A DNA stretch of 64,000 nucleotides from CABZJG01 sp902512685 (GCA_051201605.1 CP179201.1:3596001-3660000), one strand, 5' to 3'. Shown: positions 35,292 to 45,038, numbered from the stretch's first letter. Notes: generated from the sequence alone by a model not told the origin. Numbers and translations: made by a program.

Positions 35292-36056
35292 TTAGGTATT
35301 TTGTCGCACCGACAAGGCCGGTTTCGGCTTTGGTTCGGCCAATCCTTTCAGCACGCGCAAGGGCCGTTTGGTCGGGATCGGTGTTTTACCTGCCTGTATC
35401 GGCTGGACACGCTTGCTCGCCTCGACAATCAGAACACCCCCCGCCAAAAATGGTAGCCGCCTCCCAATACGCTCAAATACCGGCGCCGTTTTTTGCCACC
35501 AGCGGCGCTGCGATGGCAGCTGATAAAGCGCAGCTGTGGATTTTTCCGGCAAAAATCCATGCACCCTGAGCAGCGTTTCAAGCTGGCCTGCACTATACGG
35601 GCGGCCAAAGCCCATCGGGGTCTTTTCGCTGCGCGACCAAAGCCCGGCCCGATTGGGGACAATAAACAGCGCACGCCCCCCCGGCCCCAGAACCCGCCGC
35701 GCCTCTTCAAGCATTGCGGCGGCATCATCGCTGGCCTCTAGGCCATGCAATACCAAAAGCCGGTCAACATGGCCGGTTTCCAGCGGCCAGAAGCGCTCAT
35801 CGGTCAAGACCGAGTGATTGGCCGCCCCACTGGGCCAGGCGATCACGCCTTGTGGCCCTGGCATCAGGGCAACCACCCGCCGTGATTTGGCCAGAAATGG
35901 CCGAAGAAGCGGCACGGCAAAACCAAAACCTGCAACCGTCTGACCGGTTGTGTCCGGCCAAATTTTCATCACTGCTGTGCGCAGGCTGCGTTGCACCGCA
36001 CGGCCCAGGGCCTGCCGATAGTAAAAATTTCGCAACTCTTGCACATCAAGATGCAT
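35292..36056 (-). CDS. Class I SAM-dependent methyltransferase
   Basis: A 254-residue protein with a methyltransferase fold of the Methyltransf_11 type. The motif I glycine loop is VAGFGFAVPLL, less canonical than GxGxG. The motif post-III segment is VLGPGGRALFIVPNRAGLWS. Its substrate is unknown. AGGAGC lies 6 bases before the chosen ATG (MHLDVQELRNFYY). It is divergent from gloB with 61 bases between, so the two may share control. The C-terminal 30 residues are basic and proline-rich. Confidence 0.83.
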   Translation of the reverse strand: MHLDVQELRNFYYRQALGRAVQRSLRTAVMKIWPDTTGQTVAGFGFAVPLLRPFLAKSRRVVALMPGPQGVIAWPSGAANHSVLTDERFWPLETGHVDRLLVLHGLEASDDAAAMLEEARRVLGPGGRALFIVPNRAGLWSRSEKTPMGFGRPYSAGQLETLLRVHGFLPEKSTAALYQLPSQRRWWQKTAPVFERIGRRLPFLAGGVLIVEASKRVQPIQAGKTPIPTKRPLRVLKGLAEPKPKPALSVRQNT

Positions 36057-36117
36057 TGCAACGCTCCTAAACTTGGGCCACACTACCAATACCACTGCGA
36101 AAATCAACGGAATTGAA

Positions 36118-36885
36118 ATGCCTTTTGAGCTTGTGACCATACCTTGTCTGTCGGATAATTACGCATTCTTGCTGCGGGATGATGCCTCTGGCCAAACGCT
36201 GCTTGTCGATGTGCCTGAGGCTGCGCCGATCATCGCAGAACTCGCACAGCGCAACTGGCAGGCCAGCCATGTGCTGCTAACCCATCACCATCCAGATCAT
36301 GTGCAGGGATTGCAGGCGCTTTTGGATGTACATCCTGCGCAGGTGATCGGCGCAGCCACAGATGCCCATCGGCTGCCCCCATTGGATTTGGCCCTAGGCG
36401 AAGGTGACCCGTTTGCCTTTGCCGGTGAAGAGGCCACGGTTTACGATGTCTCGGGGCATACCTTGGGTCATATCGCCGTGTATTTCCCCACATCCGGCAT
36501 TGCCTTTACAGCCGATAGCCTGATGGCGCTTGGGTGCGGCCGGCTGTTCGAAGGCAGCCCCGCACAAATGTGGCAGAGCCTGTCAAAACTGATGCGGCTG
36601 CCGCCGGATACAATCATATGCTCTGGTCATGAATATACCGCCGCCAATGCCCGCTTTGCTCTTAGCATTGAGCCAGGTAATGCACATCTGGTTGCCCGCG
36701 CGGCAAAAGTTGATGCCGCACGGACCGAAAACCAACCTACGGTGCCGTCGAAATTATCCGATGAATTGGCCACAAATCCTTTTTTGCGGCCCCAGAGTGC
36801 AGAAATTCGCAAACGGCTTGAAATGGCAAATCACAGTGATTCAGAGGTGTTTGCGGAAATTCGTCGTAGAAAAGACACATTTTGA
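36118..36885 (+). CDS. gloB: Hydroxyacylglutathione hydrolase (glyoxalase II)
   Basis: A 255-residue metallo-beta-lactamase-fold enzyme that hydrolyses S-lactoylglutathione in methylglyoxal detoxification. The metal motif is LLTHHHPDHVQG (THxHxDH). Further ligands are expected in DVSGHTLGH, FTADSLMALGCGR and CSGHEYT. The C-terminal glyoxalase II domain carries RTENQPTVPSKL. The start is the ATG encoding MPFELVTIPCLSDNYAF, the family N-terminus. Length is normal. Confidence 0.94.
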   Translation: MPFELVTIPCLSDNYAFLLRDDASGQTLLVDVPEAAPIIAELAQRNWQASHVLLTHHHPDHVQGLQALLDVHPAQVIGAATDAHRLPPLDLALGEGDPFAFAGEEATVYDVSGHTLGHIAVYFPTSGIAFTADSLMALGCGRLFEGSPAQMWQSLSKLMRLPPDTIICSGHEYTAANARFALSIEPGNAHLVARAAKVDAARTENQPTVPSKLSDELATNPFLRPQSAEIRKRLEMANHSDSEVFAEIRRRKDTF

Positions 36886-37041
36886 AGTAAAAATATCCTG
36901 CCCAAAAGGAGATTTTTCAAATATCTGGCATAGATTTCGCAGAAAGTACTTGAAGACCTGCTAAGATAAACCAAACTAAGTAGGGAAAACCAGCAAGATT
37001 GGGGCCCTGCCTCAACCACCATTTAAATAGGAGCGCGCCAC

Positions 37042-39369
37042 GTGCCTTCATTTTCGACCACGCTTGAACATTCCATCCACGCAGCGTTGGCTTTGGCCAA
37101 CGAAAGGTCGCATGAATTTGCCACCCTCGAACATCTGCTGCTGTCCTTGCTGGATGAACCGGATGCGATACGCGTGCTGCGGGCCTGCGATGTGGATCTA
37201 GATGAACTGCGCGGCAATCTTGTTGAGTTTATCGAAGGCGATCTGGCCTCACTGGTCACCGATGTAGAAGGCTCCGAAGCAGTTCCGACAGCCGCCTTTC
37301 AGCGGGTAATCCAGCGCGCGGCCATCCATGTTCAGTCCTCGGGCCGCACCGAAGTGACCGGCGCGAACGTGCTTGTGGCGATTTTTGCTGAACGCGAATC
37401 GAACGCTGCGTATTTCTTGCAGGATCAGGATATGACCCGCTATGACGCGGTCAATTTTATTGCCCATGGCGTTGCCAAAGACCCCAGTTTCGGCGAAGCG
37501 CGCTCGGTATCAGGCACCAGCGATATGGATGACGAGACGGCCACTGAACGTGGCAAAGGCGATGAAAAGAACGAATCCGCGCTTGCAAAATACTGTGTTG
37601 ATTTGAATACCAAGGCGCTTGAAGGCGATATTGACCCTCTGATCGGACGCAGCCATGAAGTTGAACGCTGTGTTCAGGTGCTCTGCCGGCGGCGTAAAAA
37701 CAACCCGCTCTTGGTGGGCGACCCGGGCGTTGGCAAAACTGCGATTGCAGAAGGGCTGGCACGCAAGGTCGTGGCCGGGGATACCCCCGCTGTTCTGTCC
37801 GAAACCACGATTTTTTCCCTAGATATGGGCGCGCTTTTGGCCGGCACGCGTTATCGCGGTGATTTTGAAGAGCGCCTAAAAGCAGTGATCACCGAATTAG
37901 AGGCCCATCCCGATGCGGTCCTGTTTATTGATGAAATTCACACCGTGATCGGCGCGGGCGCCACCTCTGGCGGGGCCATGGATGCCTCGAACCTGCTCAA
38001 ACCTGCGCTTCAGGGCGGCAAATTGCGGACTATGGGTTCAACCACCTACAAAGAATACCGCCAGCATTTTGAAAAAGACCGCGCGCTCAGCCGCCGTTTT
38101 CAAAAAATCGACGTGAATGAACCAAGCGTGGATGATACGATTAAAATCCTGCGCGGCATCAAAAGCTATTTTGAAGACCATCACAGCATCAAATACACCG
38201 CTGATGCGATCAAATGCGCAGTTGAGCTGTCGGCGCGCTATATCACCGACCGCAAACTGCCCGATAAAGCTATCGACGTGATTGATGAGGCGGGCGCGGC
38301 CCAGCATCTTGTGCCGGAAAGCAAACGGCGCAAAACCATCGGCATCAAAGAAATCGAAGCTGTGGTGGCCAAAATTGCCCGCATTCCGCCCAAGAATGTT
38401 AGCAAAGATGATGCTGCCGTTCTCAAAGATCTGGAAGTAAGCCTGAAACGGGTGGTGTTTGGTCAGGACCAGGCCATCGACGCGCTATCCTCGGCGATCA
38501 AACTGGCGCGTGCCGGTCTGCGCGAGCCTGAAAAACCCATTGGCAGTTATCTTTTTGCAGGCCCGACAGGGGTTGGTAAAACCGAAGTAGCGAAACAGCT
38601 CGCAGATGTTCTTGGCGTGGAAATGCTGCGTTTTGATATGTCCGAATACATGGAAAAACACGCGGTCAGCCGGCTGATCGGGGCGCCTCCGGGCTATGTC
38701 GGCTTTGATCAGGGCGGCCAGTTGACCGATGGGGTGGATCAGCATCCGCATTGTGTTCTGCTGCTGGATGAGATCGAAAAAGCCCACCCGGATGTCTATA
38801 ACATCCTCTTGCAGGTGATGGATCACGGCACCCTGACAGATCACAACGGCCGGTCGGTTGATTTCCGCAATGTGGTTTTAATCATGACCTCAAATGCTGG
38901 CGCGTCCGAAATGGCCAAATCAGCAATCGGCTTTGGCCGCGATCGCCGCGAAGGCGAAGACACCGCTGCCATCGAGCGCACGTTCACACCCGAGTTTCGC
39001 AACCGTCTGGATGCGGTGGTCAGCTTTGCGCCCCTGCCTAAAGATGTCATTTTGCAGGTGGTCGAAAAGTTCGTGTTGCAGCTTGAAGCGCAACTGATGG
39101 ACCGCCATGTGTCAATCGAGTTGAGCCGCGCGGCTGCCGAATGGCTGGCCGACAAAGGCTATGACGAAAAAATGGGCGCCCGGCCACTTGGACGTGTCAT
39201 TCAAGAGCATATCAAAAAGCCGCTGGCCGAAGAGTTGCTGTTTGGCAAACTGGCCAAGGGCGGGTTGGTAAAAGTGGGCGTAAGCAAAGGCGCCTTGAAG
39301 CTGACCCTCGAAGGTCCGCAAAATCCGCGGCTGTCGGGCGATAAACCGCCTTTGTTAACAGCAGAGTGA
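37042..39369 (+). CDS. clpA: ATP-dependent Clp protease ATPase subunit ClpA
   Basis: A 775-residue AAA+ unfoldase that feeds proteins to ClpP. The N-domain (residues 1-145) is the ClpS-binding type (HEFATLEHLLLSLLDEPDA). The first AAA module has GDPGVGKTAIAEGLA near residue 228. The second has GPTGVGKTEVAKQLA near residue 508 and the DMSEYMEKHAVSRLIGAPPG block. The ClpP-binding IGF loop is SAIGFGRD. The start is GTG with AGGAG 9 bases upstream. The adaptor gene clpS, often adjacent to clpA, is not in this neighbourhood. Confidence 0.96.
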   Translation: MPSFSTTLEHSIHAALALANERSHEFATLEHLLLSLLDEPDAIRVLRACDVDLDELRGNLVEFIEGDLASLVTDVEGSEAVPTAAFQRVIQRAAIHVQSSGRTEVTGANVLVAIFAERESNAAYFLQDQDMTRYDAVNFIAHGVAKDPSFGEARSVSGTSDMDDETATERGKGDEKNESALAKYCVDLNTKALEGDIDPLIGRSHEVERCVQVLCRRRKNNPLLVGDPGVGKTAIAEGLARKVVAGDTPAVLSETTIFSLDMGALLAGTRYRGDFEERLKAVITELEAHPDAVLFIDEIHTVIGAGATSGGAMDASNLLKPALQGGKLRTMGSTTYKEYRQHFEKDRALSRRFQKIDVNEPSVDDTIKILRGIKSYFEDHHSIKYTADAIKCAVELSARYITDRKLPDKAIDVIDEAGAAQHLVPESKRRKTIGIKEIEAVVAKIARIPPKNVSKDDAAVLKDLEVSLKRVVFGQDQAIDALSSAIKLARAGLREPEKPIGSYLFAGPTGVGKTEVAKQLADVLGVEMLRFDMSEYMEKHAVSRLIGAPPGYVGFDQGGQLTDGVDQHPHCVLLLDEIEKAHPDVYNILLQVMDHGTLTDHNGRSVDFRNVVLIMTSNAGASEMAKSAIGFGRDRREGEDTAAIERTFTPEFRNRLDAVVSFAPLPKDVILQVVEKFVLQLEAQLMDRHVSIELSRAAAEWLADKGYDEKMGARPLGRVIQEHIKKPLAEELLFGKLAKGGLVKVGVSKGALKLTLEGPQNPRLSGDKPPLLTAE

Positions 39370-39384
39370 CCCGCATTAGAGTAA

Positions 39385-39417
39385 GGGTTTATATCCCCAA
39401 CAAAGGGGATCAAACCC
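39385..39417. terminator. Convergent hairpin between clpA and the MotB-like gene
   Basis: GGGTTT-AT-ATCCCC pairs with GGGGAT-C-AAACCC across an AACAAA loop, a 12-bp stem with a small bulge. It lies between two convergent genes and could stop transcription from both sides, although neither side has a good T run. Confidence 0.5.
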
Positions 39418-39431
39418 GATGCGCAGCCTTA

Positions 39432-42254
39432 TCACCGTTCTGTCAGCTTAATCTCAATGCGGCGGTTTTGCGCCCGCGCTTGGATGGTGTTGGCCAAATT
39501 GACCGGCTGAAATTGGCCAAACCCATTGGCCGCCAACCTGCTGGCGGGAATTTGCAATTGGCTGATCATGAATTTCACCACCGACAGCGCCCGCGCCTGA
39601 CTAAGTTCCCAGTTATCTTTGTAGCGCCCGGTACCTGACAACGGCAGATTATCGGTATGTCCATCAACCCGGATAACCCAGTCGATCCCATCAGGGATAT
39701 CGGCCATCACACGCTGCAAGATGCGCCCCACTTTGGTAATCTCAGCCTCACCTTTGCCCGATAAACGTGCCTGTGCCGGCTGAAACAAAACCTCTGAGGA
39801 AAAGACAAAGCGGTCGCCAACAACGCGCACGCCCTCTTCGGCGGCCAAGACCTCGCGCAGGCGGCCAAAAAATTCGGATTTATATTTGGCCAGTTCTTCG
39901 GCCTGACTGGCCAGTGAATTGCGTTCTTCTTCAAGCTTTTTGCGCGCTGCCTCTTCTAGCTTTAAGCGTTTTCGCTGCTCTGAGGCCGCCCGCGCCAGTG
40001 CCGCGTTAAGCCGGTTGCCAAGGTTTTGCAACTGAACTTTATTGCTCGTATCCAGCTTTTCAGAGGCCTCGAGCAAGGCCTGCAATTGGCCCAGCTGCTT
40101 GCGCAATTCGCTTACCTGCTGATTAAGCAGGGCCGATTGTTTTTCCGCCTTCAGCAAATCATTCGTGCGCTTATCAAGCGCCGTAGATTTTTCCGCCAGC
40201 TGCTCTTTCGCGTTTTGCAGCAGAATCTGGCGCTCTACTGACTCGTTTAGGCGGGTTTGGGACAGCTGATCCGCCGCCAGTTGCGCCGCCAGCGCCTGCT
40301 GCAACTGATCCTGGACTTTTTTGCGATCAGTTTCTGCGTCCAGTTTTGCCGCCAAAGCAGCGGCAAGATCGGCCTCTAAGCTGCGCCGCGCCTCACCAGA
40401 GGTCTGTTTTTGTGTTGCCAGTTGGGTTTCCAGGCGAACAGCTTCATCCGCTGCGCTCTCGCGCGCCTGCTCGGCTGCGCTTAAAGCGTTCAACGCTTGG
40501 GCCAATTGCGCCTGTGTATCGGACCGCTGTTTGTCGATCGCTAGCTTGTCGGCCACAGCCGAGGCAAGATCGGCCTCAAGACTGCGCTGCGCATCGCTGC
40601 TGGTTTGCTCAAGTTTACGCAGCGCCTCTTGCAACTGTTCAATATCGGTTGCCGCACGGTTGCGGTCCGCATCGGCGGCGGTCAAATTCACCAAAGCTTG
40701 CGCCAGTTTCTGGTTCAAGGCCTCGGCTTCGCTCATGGCCTTGGCCCTTGCGGCCTGTTCGTTGCGCAGCGCGGCTTGGGTGTCGCTTAGCGCGGATTGC
40801 TCGTTGCTGAGCTCGGCTTGGGTATCTTTTAATTGGTCATTTATTTCAGCAGATTGTGCCTCGGCTTGGTTAAGGCTCAGCAGCAGCGCAGCAATCTTCT
40901 GCTCTAAAGTGGCATTTTTCTTTTGCCCGTCTGCAGCGGCCTCTTCTGCCCGCCGCAGATCTTCACGGGTTTGAGCAAGCCGGTTTTGAAACGCCAGAGA
41001 CTGGTCGGATTTTTCCAACCGATCTTGGTTGAGCCGCTCGATATCTTCCAGTGCGTCTGACAGCTGAAGCTGAAGCTTTTCGGCAAGCGATTGCGCCGAT
41101 TGGCGGGCCTGATTTAAAGTGGCAAGCTGATCTTTGTTTTGCGACAGCTGGGCTTGCAGCGCGCTCAGCAGTGCGGCTTTTTCCTCATCTGATCCCAAAG
41201 CGATCTTGAGCGCGGCCTGCAATTCGCTGATCTGCGTTTCAAGCCCCTGCTGGCGTGCCAAGGCGGCGGCCAAAGCGACCTCGGATTGATCAAAGGCGGC
41301 TTTGACCTGCTGACCGGTGGTTGCAAGATCGGATATTTCCCGGCTTTGGCTATCAACCTTTAGATTGGCCGCTTCCAATGCCAAAAGCGTTTCTTGCAAC
41401 ATTTGGTCAAGATCGGATTTTGCGGCCTCAGCTGCGGCAAGTATGATCAATGTTTCCTCGGCTTTGCGCCGCTGTTCTTCCAGCACCAACGTCATAGCGG
41501 TCAACTCGGCAGTGGCATTTTCCAGCTGTTTGCGCAGCTCTTGGGCAACCTGACTGGACACCAGCCGCGCAGCTTCTTCTTCGCTCAGAAGATCTTTGAG
41601 CTTTACCAGATTATCGCTTTGCTGGGCGATCCGGGTTTCATTTTCCGCCTTGGAAGCTTCGAGCGAGGCAATATAGGCAGCCAGCGCCTCACGCTCTGCC
41701 GCTTTGCGCCGCGCGTCTTCTGCAGCGCTGTCAATTTCACTTCGCGCGGTGGCCAGCGCCAAATTTAACTGCTCTTGCTGGCTGAGCAATTCTACCTTTT
41801 CCGCCTCAAGCGTGGTGATTTGTTGATTTGAGTTATTCTGCGCGGCCAAGAGCGAGGCAACCTGTTCTTCAAAACTTGCAATCCTTTGGCTGGCCTGCGC
41901 CAGTTGGTCTACCGTATCATCGCGCTGCTGGGTGAGCTGTGCGATCAATTGCGATTGCGCCGCTACTTCCGATTGGGTGTCATCCAAGGTTGCGCTGAGC
42001 GTGCCAAGTTCGGTTTCAAGCGTTTCAACTTTGTCGCGCTCCATACCAAGCGCTTCGGCAATCGCTGCAATTTCCGCGCTCAGAGTGTTCAGCTCGCTTT
42101 CCTGACCGGTGATGGTTTCGCGCAGCACAAACTGCACCACCATAAAAATGGTCAGCACGAACATCAGCACAAGAAGCAAGCCGGTCATTGCATCCACAAA
42201 CCCCGGCCAGATCGAGGCTTGGAAGCGCTGCCCTGTGCGTCGCGAGAGCGCCAT
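39432..42254 (-). CDS. MotB-like OmpA-family protein with giant coiled coil
   Basis: A 940-residue inner-membrane protein reaching into the periplasm. Residues 19-43 form one membrane helix. It begins FVDAMTGLLLVLMFV, and Asp21 matches the proton-carrying aspartate of MotB. Residues 50-790 are an almost unbroken coiled coil rich in Ala, Gln, Leu and Glu. Residues 805-940 are an OmpA/MotB peptidoglycan-binding domain (VDGHTDNLPLSGTGRYKDNW, then RRIEIKLTER). It pairs with the MotA/ExbB-like gene immediately upstream, with two bases between them. The pair looks like a proton-driven complex, but no flagellar genes are near. The coiled coil is far longer than in MotB or TolR. Function is unknown. 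Confidence 0.88.
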   Translation of the reverse strand: MALSRRTGQRFQASIWPGFVDAMTGLLLVLMFVLTIFMVVQFVLRETITGQESELNTLSAEIAAIAEALGMERDKVETLETELGTLSATLDDTQSEVAAQSQLIAQLTQQRDDTVDQLAQASQRIASFEEQVASLLAAQNNSNQQITTLEAEKVELLSQQEQLNLALATARSEIDSAAEDARRKAAEREALAAYIASLEASKAENETRIAQQSDNLVKLKDLLSEEEAARLVSSQVAQELRKQLENATAELTAMTLVLEEQRRKAEETLIILAAAEAAKSDLDQMLQETLLALEAANLKVDSQSREISDLATTGQQVKAAFDQSEVALAAALARQQGLETQISELQAALKIALGSDEEKAALLSALQAQLSQNKDQLATLNQARQSAQSLAEKLQLQLSDALEDIERLNQDRLEKSDQSLAFQNRLAQTREDLRRAEEAAADGQKKNATLEQKIAALLLSLNQAEAQSAEINDQLKDTQAELSNEQSALSDTQAALRNEQAARAKAMSEAEALNQKLAQALVNLTAADADRNRAATDIEQLQEALRKLEQTSSDAQRSLEADLASAVADKLAIDKQRSDTQAQLAQALNALSAAEQARESAADEAVRLETQLATQKQTSGEARRSLEADLAAALAAKLDAETDRKKVQDQLQQALAAQLAADQLSQTRLNESVERQILLQNAKEQLAEKSTALDKRTNDLLKAEKQSALLNQQVSELRKQLGQLQALLEASEKLDTSNKVQLQNLGNRLNAALARAASEQRKRLKLEEAARKKLEEERNSLASQAEELAKYKSEFFGRLREVLAAEEGVRVVGDRFVFSSEVLFQPAQARLSGKGEAEITKVGRILQRVMADIPDGIDWVIRVDGHTDNLPLSGTGRYKDNWELSQARALSVVKFMISQLQIPASRLAANGFGQFQPVNLANTIQARAQNRRIEIKLTER

Positions 42255-42256
42255 TT

Positions 42257-43462
42257 TTAATCCTTTGTTTTCTTCGGCTTAACGGGCGGCGTTTCCGTCT
42301 TTTCAAAATCCTCAGTGGCTTTCAATATCGCATTGGTCAAAGCTGCAAAATCAGAGCGCAAGGCACTGAGACTTTCCTGTCGGCCAGCGGAAATTTCTTC
42401 AGTGAGATGAAGCATTTGCACATCGATTGAGCGCAGGCGCATCCGGCTTTCCGCATCCATTGCATCGCTGCGCTCCTTTTTGCCCAGCACATCGATCAGC
42501 TTTTCCTGTCCTTCGGCGACCTGTGATAAAGCCATTGCACCGGGGGTGTTGGCCTCAAGTCGCTGACCTAGCCGGTCTATGGTATCTGCCAGCACGCTTA
42601 GCTTTTCATCCACCAAAGCCCGGGCGCCATCGCTTTGGGCGAACATGGCTTGCAAGGCATCCATTTGATCAGCCATCTGGTTGACCACCCCAAGTGCCAT
42701 ATTTTGTTCGGGCGTTCCCTCACCGTCGCCAGAGGAAAACCCAAGGCGGGTGATGCTTGATAGCCATTCTTCCAATTCGCGGTAAAAGCGGTTTTGACCA
42801 TGACCTGCAAACAGCTCTAAAAGCCCGACCACCAGCGATCCTGCAAGCCCCAGCAAAGACGAGGCAAAGGCCACACCCATACCCGCCAACTGGCTTTCAA
42901 GACCATTCATCAACCGGCTAAAGACGGCAAAGCCCGACTCGCCCTCTTGCGGGGCGAGCGAGCGGATGGTTTCCACCAGCGCCGGCACCGTGGTGGCCAA
43001 GCCATAAAACGTACCAAGCAGGCCAAGGAAAATCAGCAAGTTCACAATATAGCGCGTGATCTCGCGCACTTCTTCAATGCGGGTGCCGACCGAATCCAAA
43101 ATGGATCGCGTCGAGGCTGCACCGATCTGCATCTGTGCACCGCGCGCGCGCAAAAGTGTCGCCAAAGGCGCCAATAGCTGTGGTGCTTTTGACGAAACAC
43201 TGCCCCTTTCGCGGGCAAAGTTTTCAATCCAGCGCACCGAAGAAATCAATTGCGCCACCTGTACAAAACAGCTGATCACACCAATCGCAAAGACAAAAAT
43301 GATAAATCCGTTGAGCCATAGGTTCGAGCGCACCACCGGCATCACGCTTGGCGCGGCAATCACTGCCCCGAAAGCCGTAAGCCCCACCACAATGAGCATC
43401 AGCATGACCTGACGCACGGGCTGTGAAAATTGTAATCTGTCTTCGAGGTTCGACTGATCCAT
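42257..43462 (-). CDS. MotA/TolQ/ExbB-type proton channel protein
   Basis: A 401-residue membrane protein. Four hydrophobic segments lie near residues 17-40, 48-73, 136-160 and 190-216. The last two (FLGLLGTFYGLATTVPAL, then AGMGVAFASSLLGLAGSLVVG) are the conserved MotA/TolQ/ExbB channel helices. About 185 residues follow as a mostly helical, hydrophilic tail in the cytoplasm. With the OmpA-domain partner it should form a stator-like proton channel. I chose the ATG (MDQSNLED) with AGGAC upstream over a TTG seven codons earlier. The start lies after a ChaC-like gene on the same strand. Confidence 0.87.
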   Translation of the reverse strand: MDQSNLEDRLQFSQPVRQVMLMLIVVGLTAFGAVIAAPSVMPVVRSNLWLNGFIIFVFAIGVISCFVQVAQLISSVRWIENFARERGSVSSKAPQLLAPLATLLRARGAQMQIGAASTRSILDSVGTRIEEVREITRYIVNLLIFLGLLGTFYGLATTVPALVETIRSLAPQEGESGFAVFSRLMNGLESQLAGMGVAFASSLLGLAGSLVVGLLELFAGHGQNRFYRELEEWLSSITRLGFSSGDGEGTPEQNMALGVVNQMADQMDALQAMFAQSDGARALVDEKLSVLADTIDRLGQRLEANTPGAMALSQVAEGQEKLIDVLGKKERSDAMDAESRMRLRSIDVQMLHLTEEISAGRQESLSALRSDFAALTNAILKATEDFEKTETPPVKPKKTKD

Positions 43463-43500
43463 GCGGTCAGGTCCTACTACCAATTGATTTATGACCCACC

Positions 43501-44061
43501 CTAAAGTGCATCTGCACCAGAGCCAAGAGCTTCATCATGCAGGGTGCGCACTTGTGTTGCCAGCCATTGCAAATCTGCATCTTTTAGACCCAGTTTAGTG
43601 ATCTGGGTGACCGTATTAAAGAGATACTCGGAATTTGGCCCCATCCCCCCTATTGCAGCGGCAATAATCTGTGCCTGCTCGGCCAAAGGAAGGGACCCGC
43701 AATATTGGACATGCCCAGGATCAATCACATAGGTCAGCGCCGGAAGCGTCTGCCCCGAGCGCAACGTTATAGTGACTGTTTTTTCCAGATAGGCAGACGA
43801 AATCAGCTCACGCTCGCGCAAATAGGCCAAGGTGGCGGCTTCTGCCGCTTTTGGCACCCGAAAAGCCAGCCCGTCGCAGCTGCCGATGGGTGTTTGATCC
43901 AACGCTAAAACCAGCCCGGGATGCTCGACCGTCCCCCGATGATGGATCGAGCGCATACAAAAACTGCGCTGATAGCCATCTAAACGCGCCAAAGCGGTTT
44001 CGACATACTCAAAGCCGGGGTTCCACAGCAGCGATCCATACCCGAACACCCACATATCCAT
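43501..44061 (-). CDS. ChaC-like gamma-glutamylcyclotransferase
   Basis: A 186-residue enzyme expected to split gamma-glutamyl peptides such as glutathione into 5-oxoproline and the remaining peptide. The family signature VFGYGSLLWNPGFEYVE is at the N-terminus, and the catalytic glutamate probably lies in LRERELISSAYLE. The GLAFRVP and NTVTQITKLGLKD segments are also typical. It precedes the proton-channel gene on the same strand (38 bases apart), but a functional link is not evident. It is divergent from the DUF2125 gene. Confidence 0.9.
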   Translation of the reverse strand: MDMWVFGYGSLLWNPGFEYVETALARLDGYQRSFCMRSIHHRGTVEHPGLVLALDQTPIGSCDGLAFRVPKAAEAATLAYLRERELISSAYLEKTVTITLRSGQTLPALTYVIDPGHVQYCGSLPLAEQAQIIAAAIGGMGPNSEYLFNTVTQITKLGLKDADLQWLATQVRTLHDEALGSGADAL

Positions 44062-44127
44062 TTCACTGGCCCTTCTTGTTTTGCGTCTGTAAACACGATT
44101 CTATCCGCAACCGAAAGGGCAGGCTGT

Positions 44128-44985
44128 ATGTTTCGAATGTTACTGATCGTCATTTTGGCCGCTCTGCTGTGGTCGGGCGCTTGGTTTTGGGGTGGGCTCA
44201 ACAATAAAACGCGGATTACAACCTGGATTTCTGACCAGCAAAAGGCCGGCTATGACATCGGATTTTCGGGGCTCTCACAGCTTGGATTTCCGAATCGGTA
44301 TGATGTGACATTGCAAAACCCACAGCTGTCTGCGGGCACACTTGACCTTGACTGGCGCGCAGAATTTATTCAGATCATGCGCCTGAGCTATCAACCGAAC
44401 CACCATATTTTAATCTGGCCAAACACCCAGTCCATGACCCTAAACCAAGCCGATGTGGATTTTTCTCATCATGGGTTTAGGGCGTCGGTTGTTACCCGCG
44501 ATCAGGGCAATTTCCGCTTTTCTGCTGAAGCCTTTGATATTACGGTTTTCGCCGCAAGCCGCCCATGGCTTACGGCACAAGATATGCAATTTTCAATCGC
44601 GGAAAACCAAAAGGGCGCGCAGGTCTATCTGCAGTTAACAGGCCTTAAACTGGTAGGTGGCTCATTGGTGGAAAATATCCGTCTATTGTTCGATATAAGT
44701 GGCCCCACGATGGGGTTTGACGGCCTGTTGCCGCGCCTTGGGCCAAACGCAAATTATGAGGTTTCAAATATCAAATTGTCGATTGGTGATGTGGAAATGG
44801 ACTTGGATGGATGGCTGGCTGTGGCCTTTGATATCGGCCTGCGCGGCAGCCTGAGCGTTGCGCATCGGCACTGGCCGGAACTGCGATCACTGCTGCGCTC
44901 AGCGCTTGCAGTGGACCTGCCAGATCGGGGCCTGTCTGGCGCAGGTCTGTCCATTGCGCCGCGCGCCGTTCCGCCGAGCAATTAA
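44128..44985 (+). CDS. DUF2125 protein, membrane-anchored
   Basis: A 285-residue protein of the DUF2125 family, common in alphaproteobacteria and without a known function. A single N-terminal hydrophobic segment (MLLIVILAALLWSGAWFW) is a signal anchor or uncleaved signal. The rest is beta-rich and predicted periplasmic: IGFSGLSQLGFPNRYDVTLQ is the recognisable family block. A relationship to AsmA-like lipid or protein export factors is possible but not shown here. It stands alone between divergent ChaC and the peptide transporter. Confidence 0.8.
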   Translation: MFRMLLIVILAALLWSGAWFWGGLNNKTRITTWISDQQKAGYDIGFSGLSQLGFPNRYDVTLQNPQLSAGTLDLDWRAEFIQIMRLSYQPNHHILIWPNTQSMTLNQADVDFSHHGFRASVVTRDQGNFRFSAEAFDITVFAASRPWLTAQDMQFSIAENQKGAQVYLQLTGLKLVGGSLVENIRLLFDISGPTMGFDGLLPRLGPNANYEVSNIKLSIGDVEMDLDGWLAVAFDIGLRGSLSVAHRHWPELRSLLRSALAVDLPDRGLSGAGLSIAPRAVPPSN

Positions 44986-45038
44986 ACAGGCCAAAACCCT
45001 GCCTAAAATGACCAATCAACTGCAGAGTGCAAATTTTG

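Noticed and set aside
40321..40974. Long plus-strand open frames opposite the coiled-coil gene
   Set aside because: They are Ser/Ala-rich mirrors of a repetitive coding sequence and have no ribosome sites or recognisable domains.
39432..43462. Zorya-type phage defence (ZorAB)
   Set aside because: The channel pair is MotAB-like, but the long coiled coil is on the MotB-like side and no ZorC, ZorD or ZorE genes are adjacent.
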